19,219 nt of DNA from Akkermansiaceae bacterium (lineage in GTDB: Bacteria > Verrucomicrobiota > Verrucomicrobiia > Verrucomicrobiales > Akkermansiaceae): contig JALZUI010000108.1 of NCBI GenBank assembly GCA_023301545.1, positions 1 through 19,219 of the forward strand. The letters run 5' to 3'. Numbering within the stretch: position 1 is the stretch's first letter; each line of letters begins with the position of its first letter. The translations under genes and the position numbers were made by a program. Positions 8,701 through 15,554 of this stretch are shown one piece after another. The notes under the pieces are model-generated. The model made no database searches. It worked only from the letters and a program-made list of their open reading frames with translations, and was not told the origin of the DNA.

Positions 8701-9016
8701 TGGAGACCGCTAGCGCTGTTTCTGCGACAAAGTCACGATTACTCTCATTGAAAATATCGCTCTGTTGTTCATCACCTTTAGCAATCAATAGGTCCGTCAG
8801 GGCCTCTCCAATTGTGATGGCTACAGCATTGAGATCAAAAGCCATTTCTCCCGTATTGTTAGCAACAACAATATCGGAACTTGGGGAAGAACCTTCAGGC
8901 AATGTAGATGACCAATCAAAACGGGTTTCTCCTTTAGAAACGCGATTCTCGATCACTTGCTTCAGAAGGGTATCGTACTCGAGGGTCGCAGTACTTGTAT
9001 TATAGCGGTTTAGCAT
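5744..9016 (-). CDS. nrdA: Class I ribonucleotide reductase, catalytic (large) subunit
   Basis: Reduces ribonucleoside diphosphates to deoxyribonucleotides with the radical supplied by NrdB. The 1090-residue protein is longer than E. coli NrdA (761) through an N-terminal regulatory region: a clear ATP-cone at about 164-255 (VKLIRRNNSIVPWNEAKI ... VAEHYILYRAQR) preceded by a second, poorly conserved cone-like segment at about 58-150. The core has substrate cysteines Cys502 and Cys731, thiyl-radical Cys716 in NLCTE with Asn714 and Glu718, the radical-transfer pair Tyr1034-Tyr1035, and the C-terminal redox pair CESC (1086-1089). Many blocks (SKWAGGLG, YKGSKWDRGLLP, YFDGELDDIERIP, CSLDDPDCESCQ) resemble the Chlamydia enzyme as I remember it. 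It follows nrdB by 37 bp in one operon. Confidence 0.97.
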   Translation of the reverse strand: MLNRYNTSTATLEYDTLLKQVIENRVSKGETRFDWSSTLPEGSSPSSDIVVANNTGEMAFDLNAVAITIGEALTDLLIAKGDEQQSDIFNESNRDFVAETALAVSNSLMSQVEQGGQLRLSHHDLYLLIEKALIEKNRHDIAKSLTLYRQFQYKGDFVEDEQPIAVKLIRRNNSIVPWNEAKIQAAVRRAFLTMEEDPEPAHKIARATSNRINLAGLARIDIEEVQDIVQEELMRFGYFRVAEHYILYRAQRSRQRAEAMENPVDDSQQESMIVIQEADGSSNFWDGSDLRKRIEFAGLGLDLNMSETEIEAELRRSVTAEISRDDLRKLIILNSKTLLEQDADFARFSGRILLTYIYEEVLDWDIVRDGREGLKAAHRKGFVNYIKYGVEINRLSPELLSYDLEEIASALDPSADLDFEFLGISTLYDRYLIIDKTTSKHRRMETPQFFWMRVSLGLFRAEDEKREEKATSLYQLYKSRRFCSSTPTLFNSGTLHSQLSSCYLYKVDDSIESIMQRGIADNAYLSKWAGGLGGSWTAVRGMGAYIKGTNGESQGVVPFLKLHNDQLVAVNQGGKRRGSGCAYLETWHNDLKDFLELRKNTGDDRMRTHDMNTANWIPDLFMKRMESREDWTYLRASEAPDLHDLYGKAFEERYIHYEALAEKGEIWGERVPAIDLWKDMLKAIFETGHPWITFKDPCNVRSPQDHAGVVHSSNLCTEITLNTSADETAVCNLGSVVLENHVNDDGTIDHEKLKETITIAIRALDNVIDINFYPTPSAENSNKKHRPIGMGVMGLQNALFKRNLSFDSEAAIDFNDEIMEAVAYYAYSASSDLAAERGTYSSYKGSKWDRGLLPQDTVDMLADERGLPIDIPRGGKMDWSPVREKIAKHGMRNSNVLAIAPTATISNIMGSTPCIEPNYKNLFVKENLGGKYIMLNKQLVYDLKAINLWDQKMIEDLKYFDGELDDIERIPADLKAKHKTVFSVPFEFIIDAAARRQKWIDQSQSVNLFLAVPSMKNLSHMYRRAWSKGLKTTYYLRTLQASNIEKASTTEKKEIRGVMAGPQSNPAVDETFVPGPKACSLDDPDCESCQ

Positions 9017-9036
9017 GGGTAGTAGAATTTAAGGGG

Positions 9037-9047
9037 TTTGGTGCAGG
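9037..9047 (-). promoter_or_regulatory. nrdB-nrdA intercistronic element complementary to the nrdB leader
   Basis: In the mRNA this reads CCUGCACCAAA, 7 bases after the nrdB stop and 21 bases before the nrdA ATG. It is the exact complement of UUUGGUGCAGG in the leader (10236-10226) and shares GCACCAAA with the element just before nrdB. It could couple expression of the two subunits, but only the complementarity is visible. Confidence 0.35.
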
Positions 9048-9053
9048 TCTGGA

Positions 9054-10148
<1,095 letters not shown>

Positions 10149-10156
10149 AATGGTAA

Positions 10157-10241
10157 TTTTTGGTGCCTGTTTCCGTATATCCTTATTTAGATCAATGGTT
10201 CCTCTTTTTCAGAGCAAATACAGTTCCTGCACCAAAAAAAA
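10157..10241 (-). promoter_or_regulatory. nrdB 5' leader with an inverted repeat covering the ribosome-binding region
   Basis: In the nrdB mRNA, segment A (10241-10226, eight U then GGUGCAGG) is perfectly complementary over 10 bases to segment B (10166-10157, GCACCAAAAA), which lies 8-17 bases before the nrdB ATG. Pairing would form a long hairpin hiding the initiation region. Segment A is also complementary over 11 bases to the nrdB-nrdA gap (9037-9047). The base pairing is seen; a regulatory role is inference. Confidence 0.4.
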
Positions 10242-10275
10242 CATTAGGCTAAGCCCCGTAAAAGTCAAAGAAAGA

Positions 10276-10291
10276 CTTCTTCATATAGTAT
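10276..10291. promoter_or_regulatory. NrdR-like box 1 (proximal to nrdB)
   Basis: CTTCTTCATATAGTAT matches about 10 of 16 positions of the NrdR box consensus acaCwAtATaTwGtgt, including five of the six best-conserved bases. Its centre is 32 bp, about three helical turns, from box 2, the spacing at which NrdR binds tandem boxes. Confidence 0.5.
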
Positions 10292-10313
10292 TCATAAATT
10301 ATTCACAATACAA
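10285..10313 (-). promoter_or_regulatory. Candidate sigma-70 promoter of nrdB-nrdA
   Basis: On the minus strand a TTGTAT -35 (10313-10308) and a TACTAT -10 (10290-10285) are 17 bp apart. Both hexamers are only partial matches, but each falls inside one of the two NrdR-like boxes, the expected layout for a repressed nrd promoter. The implied start near 10278 gives a leader of about 130 nt. Confidence 0.5.
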
Positions 10314-10323
10314 CATGTTGTGC
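10308..10323. promoter_or_regulatory. NrdR-like box 2 (distal), containing a 12-bp palindrome
   Basis: ATACAACATGTTGTGC contains the perfect palindrome ACAACATGTTGT (10310-10321). It matches about 12 of 16 positions of the NrdR consensus, with all six best-conserved bases present, and overlaps the candidate -35 of nrdB. NrdR represses ribonucleotide reductase operons when dATP is high; nrdR itself is not in this window. Confidence 0.6.
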
Positions 10324-10832
10324 TTATTGGTTATTTAAGAAAATTTCTGAAAAACTTAACTTTGAGTAGTCTTAGGTGGAATCAGCGTTCTTTCCATTCC
10401 CCTAATTCAAATGACCCTTTGTGGACTTCTTCGTAAAAAAAAATTAGATTACTAAAAGTTATTCACATCACTAAAAATTTTAAAAATAAACTCTTTAAAA
10501 TCGCTGAATCGTTAAGAATCTCTTTATTTACTTAGGATAAAAAATTTATCAGCTCCTTTCAGTTTAGGATATCTGAATCAATCACGACTCGTAATACCAA
10601 CAAAACATGAATTACGAGGAAGAATACCCTCTTCAAACTATACAACTCGGGACTCTCTTAAAAAAATGAAGGAGTTCATGCGAAGCACTCATAGTCAAAA
10701 CTTGTTACAATTGTAAAACAAGCTCTTAACTTCAATTAAATCCAATCAATTAATAGACCATTTACAGCAAGAGAAAAAAAAACAAGATAACATTTTACAG
10801 GTATAAACTTATGAAATACTGTATCCATTCCT
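10324..10832. other. AT-rich intergenic region before the PAS-AraC gene
   Basis: About 500 bases between the nrdB promoter and the PAS-AraC gene, visibly richer in A and T than its neighbours. No protein-like ORF longer than about 20 codons with coding character is seen on either strand, and no tRNA or obvious terminator. It holds a palindrome at 10705-10716, a small inverted repeat GATAAA-AAA-TTTATC at 10536-10550, and an A9 run near 10434-10442. It presumably contains the promoter of the PAS-AraC gene, which I cannot place with confidence. Confidence 0.6.
10701..10722. promoter_or_regulatory. Palindromic operator candidate upstream of the PAS-AraC gene
   Basis: A perfect 12-bp palindrome TTACAATTGTAA (10705-10716) is embedded between CTTGTT and AACAAG arms (10701-10706, 10717-10722), 111 bases before the PAS-AraC start codon. 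It fits the TACAnnTGTA core known for BlaI/MecI/CopY-type repressors, but no such repressor gene is nearby. It could be an autoregulatory site. Confidence 0.35.
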
Positions 10833-11588
10833 ATGAAAGCTGAAACCAAAGTAGATCAAAACCATTTCTGGGAGCACGTAGCCCCAGGTCAAATCTCTAC
10901 AGTGCTCATGGACATGCTACCTGACACGCTTTTTTTTGTAAAAGACCCCGACGGGAAGTATATCTTTGTAAACAAAGCCTTCACCAAGACTCTCCTCTCG
11001 GACAAAGAGTCGATTATTGGAAAAACCGACCATGACCTCTTTGGAGCAGAATTGGCCAGCCAATACCAAGAAGATGACAACGCTCTACTAAAAAATTTCA
11101 CTCGGATTACAGAAAAAACTGAGCTTGTCACTTACCGACCTTCAGTTGTGCGATGGTATCTAACTACTAAGATCCCAGTATTTGACACGAAAGGAACCGT
11201 CATCGGCCTCGCTGGAATTTCCAGACCGTCTCTCATCCACAAAGAACCTGAAAGAACGGGCATCATGTCATCTCTCAGTAAAGCGGTCACCTACATCTAC
11301 GATAATAAATTCAAGCCCCTCTTTATTGATGAAATTGCAGCCTATAGTGGTATTTCTATTAGTACCCTTGAAAGAAGCTTTAAAAAGCACTTCAACTGTA
11401 GCCCTGGAAAATTCGTCACCCAAGTCAAAGTATCTACCGCTTGTGAACTCCTAGGTGACCCTTCATACTCCATTAATGAAGTCTGCTACAAAATGGGTTA
11501 CTCTGACCCCGTCGTATTTACTCGGATCTTTAAGCGTGAAATGAAAGTCCCCCCCAGCGCCTACCGAAAATCAATCAAAAATCAGTAG
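10833..11588 (+). CDS. PAS-domain AraC-family transcriptional regulator
   Basis: A 251-residue cytosolic regulator of two parts. Residues about 22-133 are a PAS domain (MLPDTLFFVKDPDGKYIFVNKAF, IIGKTDHDLF, WYLTTKIPVFDTKGTVIGLAGISRP), which usually binds a small ligand or cofactor. Residues about 147-246 are the double helix-turn-helix of AraC/XylS proteins: IDEIAAYSGISISTLERSFKKHF (first HTH) and SINEVCYKMGYSDPVVFTRIFKREMKVPPSAYRK (second HTH with the family signature). This PAS plus AraC arrangement without a sugar-binding cupin is, from memory, frequent in Verrucomicrobiota and Planctomycetota. The ligand and targets are unknown; the operator candidate upstream suggests autoregulation. The ATG has no Shine-Dalgarno. 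Confidence 0.9.
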   Translation: MKAETKVDQNHFWEHVAPGQISTVLMDMLPDTLFFVKDPDGKYIFVNKAFTKTLLSDKESIIGKTDHDLFGAELASQYQEDDNALLKNFTRITEKTELVTYRPSVVRWYLTTKIPVFDTKGTVIGLAGISRPSLIHKEPERTGIMSSLSKAVTYIYDNKFKPLFIDEIAAYSGISISTLERSFKKHFNCSPGKFVTQVKVSTACELLGDPSYSINEVCYKMGYSDPVVFTRIFKREMKVPPSAYRKSIKNQ

Positions 11589-11640
11589 GCGTCATTAAGA
11601 CCACTTATTAAGTTTACGCAAACACTAGCCATTCCTCCCC

Positions 11641-12498
11641 GTGCCAGAAAATCTTCCTTATATTTTACAATTACTTGATGATCCTGATGCCTCCGTACAG
11701 GCGGCAGTACAGGAATACCTCTATAGATATAATGGTGATTTAAGCAATGAACTAGCCGCACTCAACGCATCGCTTAGTGCGGCTGAGTTGGATTTATTGT
11801 CTCGGTACTCTATGCCCTGCCGCTGGGAACAACTGCACAATAATTGGCAGGTTCCCACCAGCTTTATCCAAAACCCTCATAGTTACGATTGGGAAACCTT
11901 CGAATTCTTACTCTCCCTCCTTTCAGACTATCTCCATGACGGCGTCTCTATTCGTCCTCGTTTGACGGACGCACTGGATATGCTCGCCGATGAAGCGAAC
12001 CTCAAAAACGCAACTGAGTCGATAGATGACCTAGCTAAATTCCTCTTCACTTCCCGGCGTTTTACAGGAAACAACCAAGAGTACTTTTCTTCTCAAAACT
12101 CCGACCTCTCTTGGGTGCTGGAAAGCTCTATCGGTAGCCCGATCTCACTGGTGACTATCTTCATGCTCGTCTCGCGCCGCTTAGGGTTAGAAGTCTACGG
12201 GTGTAATTACCCGGGCCATTTTCTCGCCTGGATCGAACAGGGTACCGAGAGCTACCTCGTCGATCCTTATAATCGAGCTCGCAAGCTCTCCAGTAGTGAA
12301 ATTTTAAGCAAGAACCCTAATATTTCTCCGAAGGCACGGGCCGCTTTACTAGCCCCTTGTAGTCTTCCTGATATGATGATCCGAATCCTGAACAACCTCG
12401 AAAAGGCTTTCCAAAAATCAGATCGGCATGAAGAAATCAGCCAGTTGGAGCGCCTCAAGCACTCCCTCTCCCCTAGTGCGGTCAAGCCGAAGGAGTAG
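11641..12498 (+). CDS. SirB1 / transglutaminase-like TPR protein
   Basis: A 285-residue protein with a GTG start. Residues about 1-45 look like a HEAT-type helical repeat (YILQLLDDPDASVQAAVQEYL). Residues about 85-240 match the SirB1/transglutaminase-like group: helical region, LSWVLESSIGSPISLVTIFMLVSRRLGLEVYG (156-187), PGHFLAWIE (191-199) and YLVDPYNRARKLS (205-217). The His193 and Asp208 positions correspond to the transglutaminase His-Asp pair, while the classical cysteine position is replaced, as is usual in SirB1-type members, so enzymatic activity is doubtful. The biochemical role is unknown. Only 52 bases separate it from the PAS-AraC gene, so it may be co-transcribed; it converges on the next gene with a 19-bp gap. 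Confidence 0.75.
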   Translation: MPENLPYILQLLDDPDASVQAAVQEYLYRYNGDLSNELAALNASLSAAELDLLSRYSMPCRWEQLHNNWQVPTSFIQNPHSYDWETFEFLLSLLSDYLHDGVSIRPRLTDALDMLADEANLKNATESIDDLAKFLFTSRRFTGNNQEYFSSQNSDLSWVLESSIGSPISLVTIFMLVSRRLGLEVYGCNYPGHFLAWIEQGTESYLVDPYNRARKLSSSEILSKNPNISPKARAALLAPCSLPDMMIRILNNLEKAFQKSDRHEEISQLERLKHSLSPSAVKPKE

Positions 12499-12517
12499 AG
12501 CATAAGTTAGAGTTGCC

Positions 12518-12883
12518 TTACTTAGCGTCGGCAGTCTTCTTCTGCACTGTAAAAGATAGGATCAGAAGCCATAGGCAGACAATGATTAACCCGCCAGTTT
12601 CGTTTCCTGCGGGGTTGTCGGGATTATACAGAATTTGGTCGTCGAACTGGATAGCGGTCGCGCGCATTAAGGCGTGGACAACTGCTAGCACTGCAACAAA
12701 CCAATATAACCACCGAGAAAGGCTTACAAAGACGGTAATTAAACACAGAACCGCCGTCATTCCGTAAGTCAATAACCACCCTTGCCACCAATCGGTCCCA
12801 TATTGTGACAGATCATTGAGCTGCCAATAGGCAAAGAGGGAGAAGATCACTGCCCCGAGACTACCAAAAACCTTTCGCTTCAT
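12518..12883 (-). CDS. Small membrane protein of the TMEM220 family
   Basis: A 121-residue integral membrane protein with four predicted transmembrane segments (about 5-21, 34-54, 57-75, 97-114). The AYWQLND motif at the end of helix 1 (18-24) and the N-ETGGL motif entering helix 4 (94-99) match the transmembrane family 220 pattern (AxxQxND ... REAxGL). The function of the family is not known. It is divergent from the phosphatase gene (58 bp apart) and convergent with the SirB1-like gene. Confidence 0.7.
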   Translation of the reverse strand: MKRKVFGSLGAVIFSLFAYWQLNDLSQYGTDWWQGWLLTYGMTAVLCLITVFVSLSRWLYWFVAVLAVVHALMRATAIQFDDQILYNPDNPAGNETGGLIIVCLWLLILSFTVQKKTADAK

Positions 12884-12941
12884 AAAAAACTATAATTTCG
12901 TTCTTCCCCCAAATGCAATGAAATAGATACTCTCCCGTATT

Positions 12942-13436
12942 ATGGCTGAAGAAAAATGCACCATCTTATTCGTCTGTACGGGTAATACTTGTCGTAGCCC
13001 GATGGCGGAAGGTCTCCTCAAAACCAAATTAGCTCAGCTCGGTCTCGCCGAACAGTTTGAGGTGCGCTCCGCAGGAGTCGCCGCCTATGCAGGATCCCCT
13101 GCTAGTATGGAAACTCGCAAGGTCCTCCTCTCTCACGGCTTAGACTACGAAGACTTCCGTAGCTCGGCCGCCAGTAAATACCTCTTGGACGAAAGCCGTT
13201 ACATCTTCTGCCTCTCAAATATGCACCGCCAGGCGATCATTACTGAATACCCTGAATACAACGAAAAAATTCTTCTCGTCGGGGAGTTTCTGGGGACGAA
13301 TGAAGCCAGTGATATTGCGGATCCATATGGACAAAGCGAAGCGGCCTATAAGCATGTTGAACAACAACTCCTCGGAGCCCTTGATCGCATTGTTCCTTTT
13401 ATCCAAGAAGGCTCTGAGCACGCGCCAACACTCTAA
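12942..13436 (+). CDS. Low-molecular-weight phosphatase, arginine-phosphatase type
   Basis: A 164-residue cytosolic enzyme of the LMW-PTP fold. The P-loop VCTGNTCRSP puts the nucleophile at Cys12 and the phosphate-binding Arg at Arg18 (CX5R); the general acid is Asp127 in DIADPYG. Position 16 is Thr, giving GNTCRS. In the Bacillus YwlE protein the equivalent Thr11 confers specificity for phosphoarginine, whereas tyrosine phosphatases carry Ile or Leu (GNICRS). So protein-arginine phosphatase is the best guess, though no arginine kinase (McsB) is in the window. The stop is 2 bases before the aguB ATG, a tight operon. No Shine-Dalgarno is seen. Confidence 0.85.
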   Translation: MAEEKCTILFVCTGNTCRSPMAEGLLKTKLAQLGLAEQFEVRSAGVAAYAGSPASMETRKVLLSHGLDYEDFRSSAASKYLLDESRYIFCLSNMHRQAIITEYPEYNEKILLVGEFLGTNEASDIADPYGQSEAAYKHVEQQLLGALDRIVPFIQEGSEHAPTL

Positions 13437-13438
13437 GA

Positions 13439-14308
13439 ATGAAAATCGCCCTTGCCCAAAACGCGGTCACCAGTCAACCGCAAGAACAACTCCAGCTCCT
13501 AGAGCAACAGGTAATTTCCGCCAAGCAACAAGGGGCTCAACTCTTTTGCACACAGGAGCTCTTTCTCACCCCCTACTTCTGCACCACTCAAAACCCGCAG
13601 AACTTTGACCTCGCGATCGAAATTCACGAGAACGCACCCATCATCGAACGTCTGTGTTCCCTCGCCGCCGCTAGCGAACTCGTTCTAGTGGCCTCGCTTT
13701 TCGAGAAGGTCAGCGATGGACTCTATTACAACACCGCCGTCATCATCGACGCTGATGGGTCGTATCTGGGCAAGTATCGTAAATCACATATTCCTCAAGA
13801 CCCTGGTTTTGAAGAGAAATTCTACTTCAGCCCCGGTGACACGGGTTACCCTGTATGGGACACCCAGGCTGGAAAAATCGGCGTGCTCATCTGCTGGGAT
13901 CAATGGTTTCCAGAGGCCGCTCGCCTCATGGCTCTGGCAGGAGCGGAACTCATCCTCTACCCTACTGCGATCGGCTGGCAAGCGGACGAAAAAGACGAAC
14001 TAGGAGCAGCGCAACACCACGCCTGGCAAACAGTGATGCAAGGTCACGCGGTTGCTAATGGGCTCTATATCGCTGCCATCAATCGCGTCGGCACTGAGGA
14101 GCAAAACGAATTCTGGGGACAATCGTTCATCGCCAATCCTTACGGGCAAATCGTCGCCAAAGCCTCAACTGACAACGACGAAGTTCTTATCCACGATCTT
14201 GATCACGCCCTAAGCCGCGACTTCCGCCGCACTTGGCCATTTTTCCGAGATCGCCGAACGGAGACCTACCGCGACCTTAATCAGCGCTGGTTAGAGGAAG
14301 GTCAATAA
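13439..14308 (+). CDS. aguB: N-carbamoylputrescine amidase
   Basis: A 289-residue carbon-nitrogen hydrolase (nitrilase superfamily) that hydrolyses N-carbamoylputrescine to putrescine, CO2 and ammonia, the last step of the agmatine route to polyamines. The catalytic triad is visible: Glu40 (CTQELF), Lys115 (KYRKSHIP) and Cys152 (ICWDQWFPE). The segments DPGFEEKFYFSPGDTG and AIGWQADEKDELGAAQHHAW are characteristic of AguB rather than other amidases. The usual partner, agmatine deiminase (aguA), is not adjacent; instead the gene follows the phosphatase gene by 2 bp. It converges on the small ORF at 14327-14467. Confidence 0.93.
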   Translation: MKIALAQNAVTSQPQEQLQLLEQQVISAKQQGAQLFCTQELFLTPYFCTTQNPQNFDLAIEIHENAPIIERLCSLAAASELVLVASLFEKVSDGLYYNTAVIIDADGSYLGKYRKSHIPQDPGFEEKFYFSPGDTGYPVWDTQAGKIGVLICWDQWFPEAARLMALAGAELILYPTAIGWQADEKDELGAAQHHAWQTVMQGHAVANGLYIAAINRVGTEEQNEFWGQSFIANPYGQIVAKASTDNDEVLIHDLDHALSRDFRRTWPFFRDRRTETYRDLNQRWLEEGQ

Positions 14309-14326
14309 GAGGCGCAACGCTTCTGC

Positions 14327-14467
14327 CTAGTATTTAAACTCTCCCTGCTTTACGGGTGCAACCTGCAGATCTTCAACGGAAAAGCCTTGTTTCTTCATCT
14401 CAACAAAGATGCGTACACGGAGAGTCTCTAGGATGAATTTGTTTTGGATTGTTTTCACTAATTTCAT
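14327..14467 (-). CDS. Candidate small protein (46 aa), unknown function
   Basis: An ORF of 46 codons plus stop on the minus strand in the gap between aguB and rpoZ. The product starts MKLVKTIQNKFILETLRVRI and ends QGEFKY; it is basic, with a likely amphipathic helix over residues 1-26 (LETLRVRIFVEMKKQG) and a short polar tail. The composition (few rare codons, third-position bases like neighbouring genes) looks protein-like, and no other gene occupies this stretch. I do not recognise the family, see no Shine-Dalgarno (as for most genes here), and cannot exclude chance. Confidence 0.45.
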   Translation of the reverse strand: MKLVKTIQNKFILETLRVRIFVEMKKQGFSVEDLQVAPVKQGEFKY

Positions 14468-14601
14468 ATGAACACATGAATACCACCCTTTTTGGGTAAC
14501 GCAACCCTTTAATTGACTTTTTGAACAGTACTCGTTCGACTTTCGTATCTCAAGCTGATTTTTCCTTGCTACCTAAGCTGAATCATGTCAGTACAACTAC
14601 C

Positions 14602-14622
14602 CCTCTCATATACCTTGAGAGG
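14602..14622 (+). promoter_or_regulatory. Hairpin in the rpoZ leader
   Basis: A perfect 7-bp stem CCTCTCA / TGAGAGG with a 7-base loop ends 17 bases before the rpoZ ATG. The only purine-rich SD-like sequence in the leader, GAGAGG, is in its 3' arm. A TTGACT at 14513-14518 could be a -35, but no convincing -10 accompanies it. Confidence 0.35.
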
Positions 14623-14639
14623 TTAATGATTAGAATTCC

Positions 14640-14963
14640 ATGAACAGCGAGCTTGTAGATACTGCCTCAGAAATCGTGCGTGACCCGCAGATCCTTATCA
14701 ACCTTGTTTCCAAACGAGTGAAGCAACTTAACTCTGGCCGGGCTTCATTTATCAAAGCACCACCAAGCATGGGTACTGCTGACATCGCCCTTACCGAGAT
14801 CATCATGGGCAAAGTCATTCCTAAAGGTATCGAAATTTTCCCTCTCCCTGAGGTTGTTAAAATGCAAGCAGATCAAGCTGCTAAAAAAGAAGCGGCTGCC
14901 GCAGCCGCTGCTGCTGAGAATGACGACGAAGTGGAAGAGATCGAAGCTGACACAGCGGAATAA
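14640..14963 (+). CDS. rpoZ: RNA polymerase omega subunit
   Basis: Omega helps assemble the beta' subunit into RNA polymerase. The 107-residue protein has the family core at about 15-75: PQILINLVSKRVKQLNSGR and ADIALTEIIMGKVIPKG, matching the canonical LxxLVAxRaxQL-G and A--EI--GKI blocks. The tail from about residue 78 is low complexity, a run of eight alanines followed by acidic residues (ENDDEVEEIEADTAE). It is followed 19 bases later by a terminator that runs almost to the smpB start. Confidence 0.9.
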   Translation: MNSELVDTASEIVRDPQILINLVSKRVKQLNSGRASFIKAPPSMGTADIALTEIIMGKVIPKGIEIFPLPEVVKMQADQAAKKEAAAAAAAAENDDEVEEIEADTAE

Positions 14964-14982
14964 ATCCATTCCTCTCCTAACC

Positions 14983-15025
14983 AAAAAGCGGTGCATGAGC
15001 AACAAGCTCGTGGGGCCGTTTTTTT
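14983..15025 (+). terminator. Terminator between rpoZ and smpB
   Basis: A long hairpin: AAAAAGCGG pairs with CCGTTTTT (one bulged G), and inside it CATGAGC pairs with GCTCGTG around an AACAA loop. It ends in a T7 run (15019-15025), only 6 bases before the smpB ATG at 15032. Confidence 0.75.
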
Positions 15026-15031
15026 CTACCC

Positions 15032-15529
15032 ATGGCTACCAAAAACAAAAAGAAGAAGGGCGCTCCTTCCCCTGACATCGCCACTAATAAAAAGGCGAGG
15101 AGAGACTACACCATCGAAGACTCCTTTGAAGCCGGGATCGAACTCAAAGGAACAGAAGTAAAATCCATCCGCGATAAAAAAGTTAATATCGCTGACAGCT
15201 TTGCCCGCATCGAAAAAAATCAATGCTGGCTCTATGGCCTAGACATTCAACCTTGGCAAACCGCTGGACCTTGGTTTCAGCATGAAGCCAAGCGCCCTCG
15301 CCGTCTCTTGCTCCACAAGAAGGAGATTCTCAAGCTCGCCGTCGCCTCCCAGACCAAGGGGTACTCGATCGTTTGTACGAAAATGTACTGGAAGGGAAAT
15401 AAAGTCAAAGTCGCTATTGGTCTCGCCAAAGGGAAAAACCATGTAGACCAACGCCAGGACCTCAAAGGCCGCGTGGAATTGATGGAAGCCAAACGCGAAA
15501 TGGCTCGCTTTAATCGTCGCGGAGAATAA
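15032..15529 (+). CDS. smpB: tmRNA-binding protein SmpB
   Basis: SmpB binds tmRNA and carries it to stalled ribosomes for trans-translation. The 165-residue protein has a basic N-terminus, then NKKARRDYTIEDSFEAGIELKGTEVKSIR (19-47), VNIADSFARI, KRPRRLLLHKKEI and the C-terminal GLAKGKNHVDQRQDLKGR leading to a basic tail that mimics codon-anticodon contacts on the ribosome. All blocks are intact. The ATG lies just 6 bases after the T-run of the rpoZ terminator and has no Shine-Dalgarno; GTG or ATG alternatives further in would remove part of the basic N-terminus but not the core. The tmRNA gene was not seen in the window. Confidence 0.95.
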   Translation: MATKNKKKKGAPSPDIATNKKARRDYTIEDSFEAGIELKGTEVKSIRDKKVNIADSFARIEKNQCWLYGLDIQPWQTAGPWFQHEAKRPRRLLLHKKEILKLAVASQTKGYSIVCTKMYWKGNKVKVAIGLAKGKNHVDQRQDLKGRVELMEAKREMARFNRRGE

Positions 15530-15554
15530 GCGGATTCATCTCGGATTTGAACCA

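Noticed and set aside
10536..10550. Inverted repeat GATAAA-AAA-TTTATC
   Set aside because: In a sequence this rich in A and T such a 6-bp AT stem is expected by chance; no T-run or gene end goes with it.
10607..10669. 20-codon mini-ORF (MNYEEEYPLQTIQL...) in the AT-rich gap
   Set aside because: Too short, no ribosome-binding context and no coding character beyond chance; it might be a leader peptide, but nothing supports it.
13784..13981. Open frame antisense to aguB
   Set aside because: Covers the catalytic Cys region of a conserved gene and has no independent start context.
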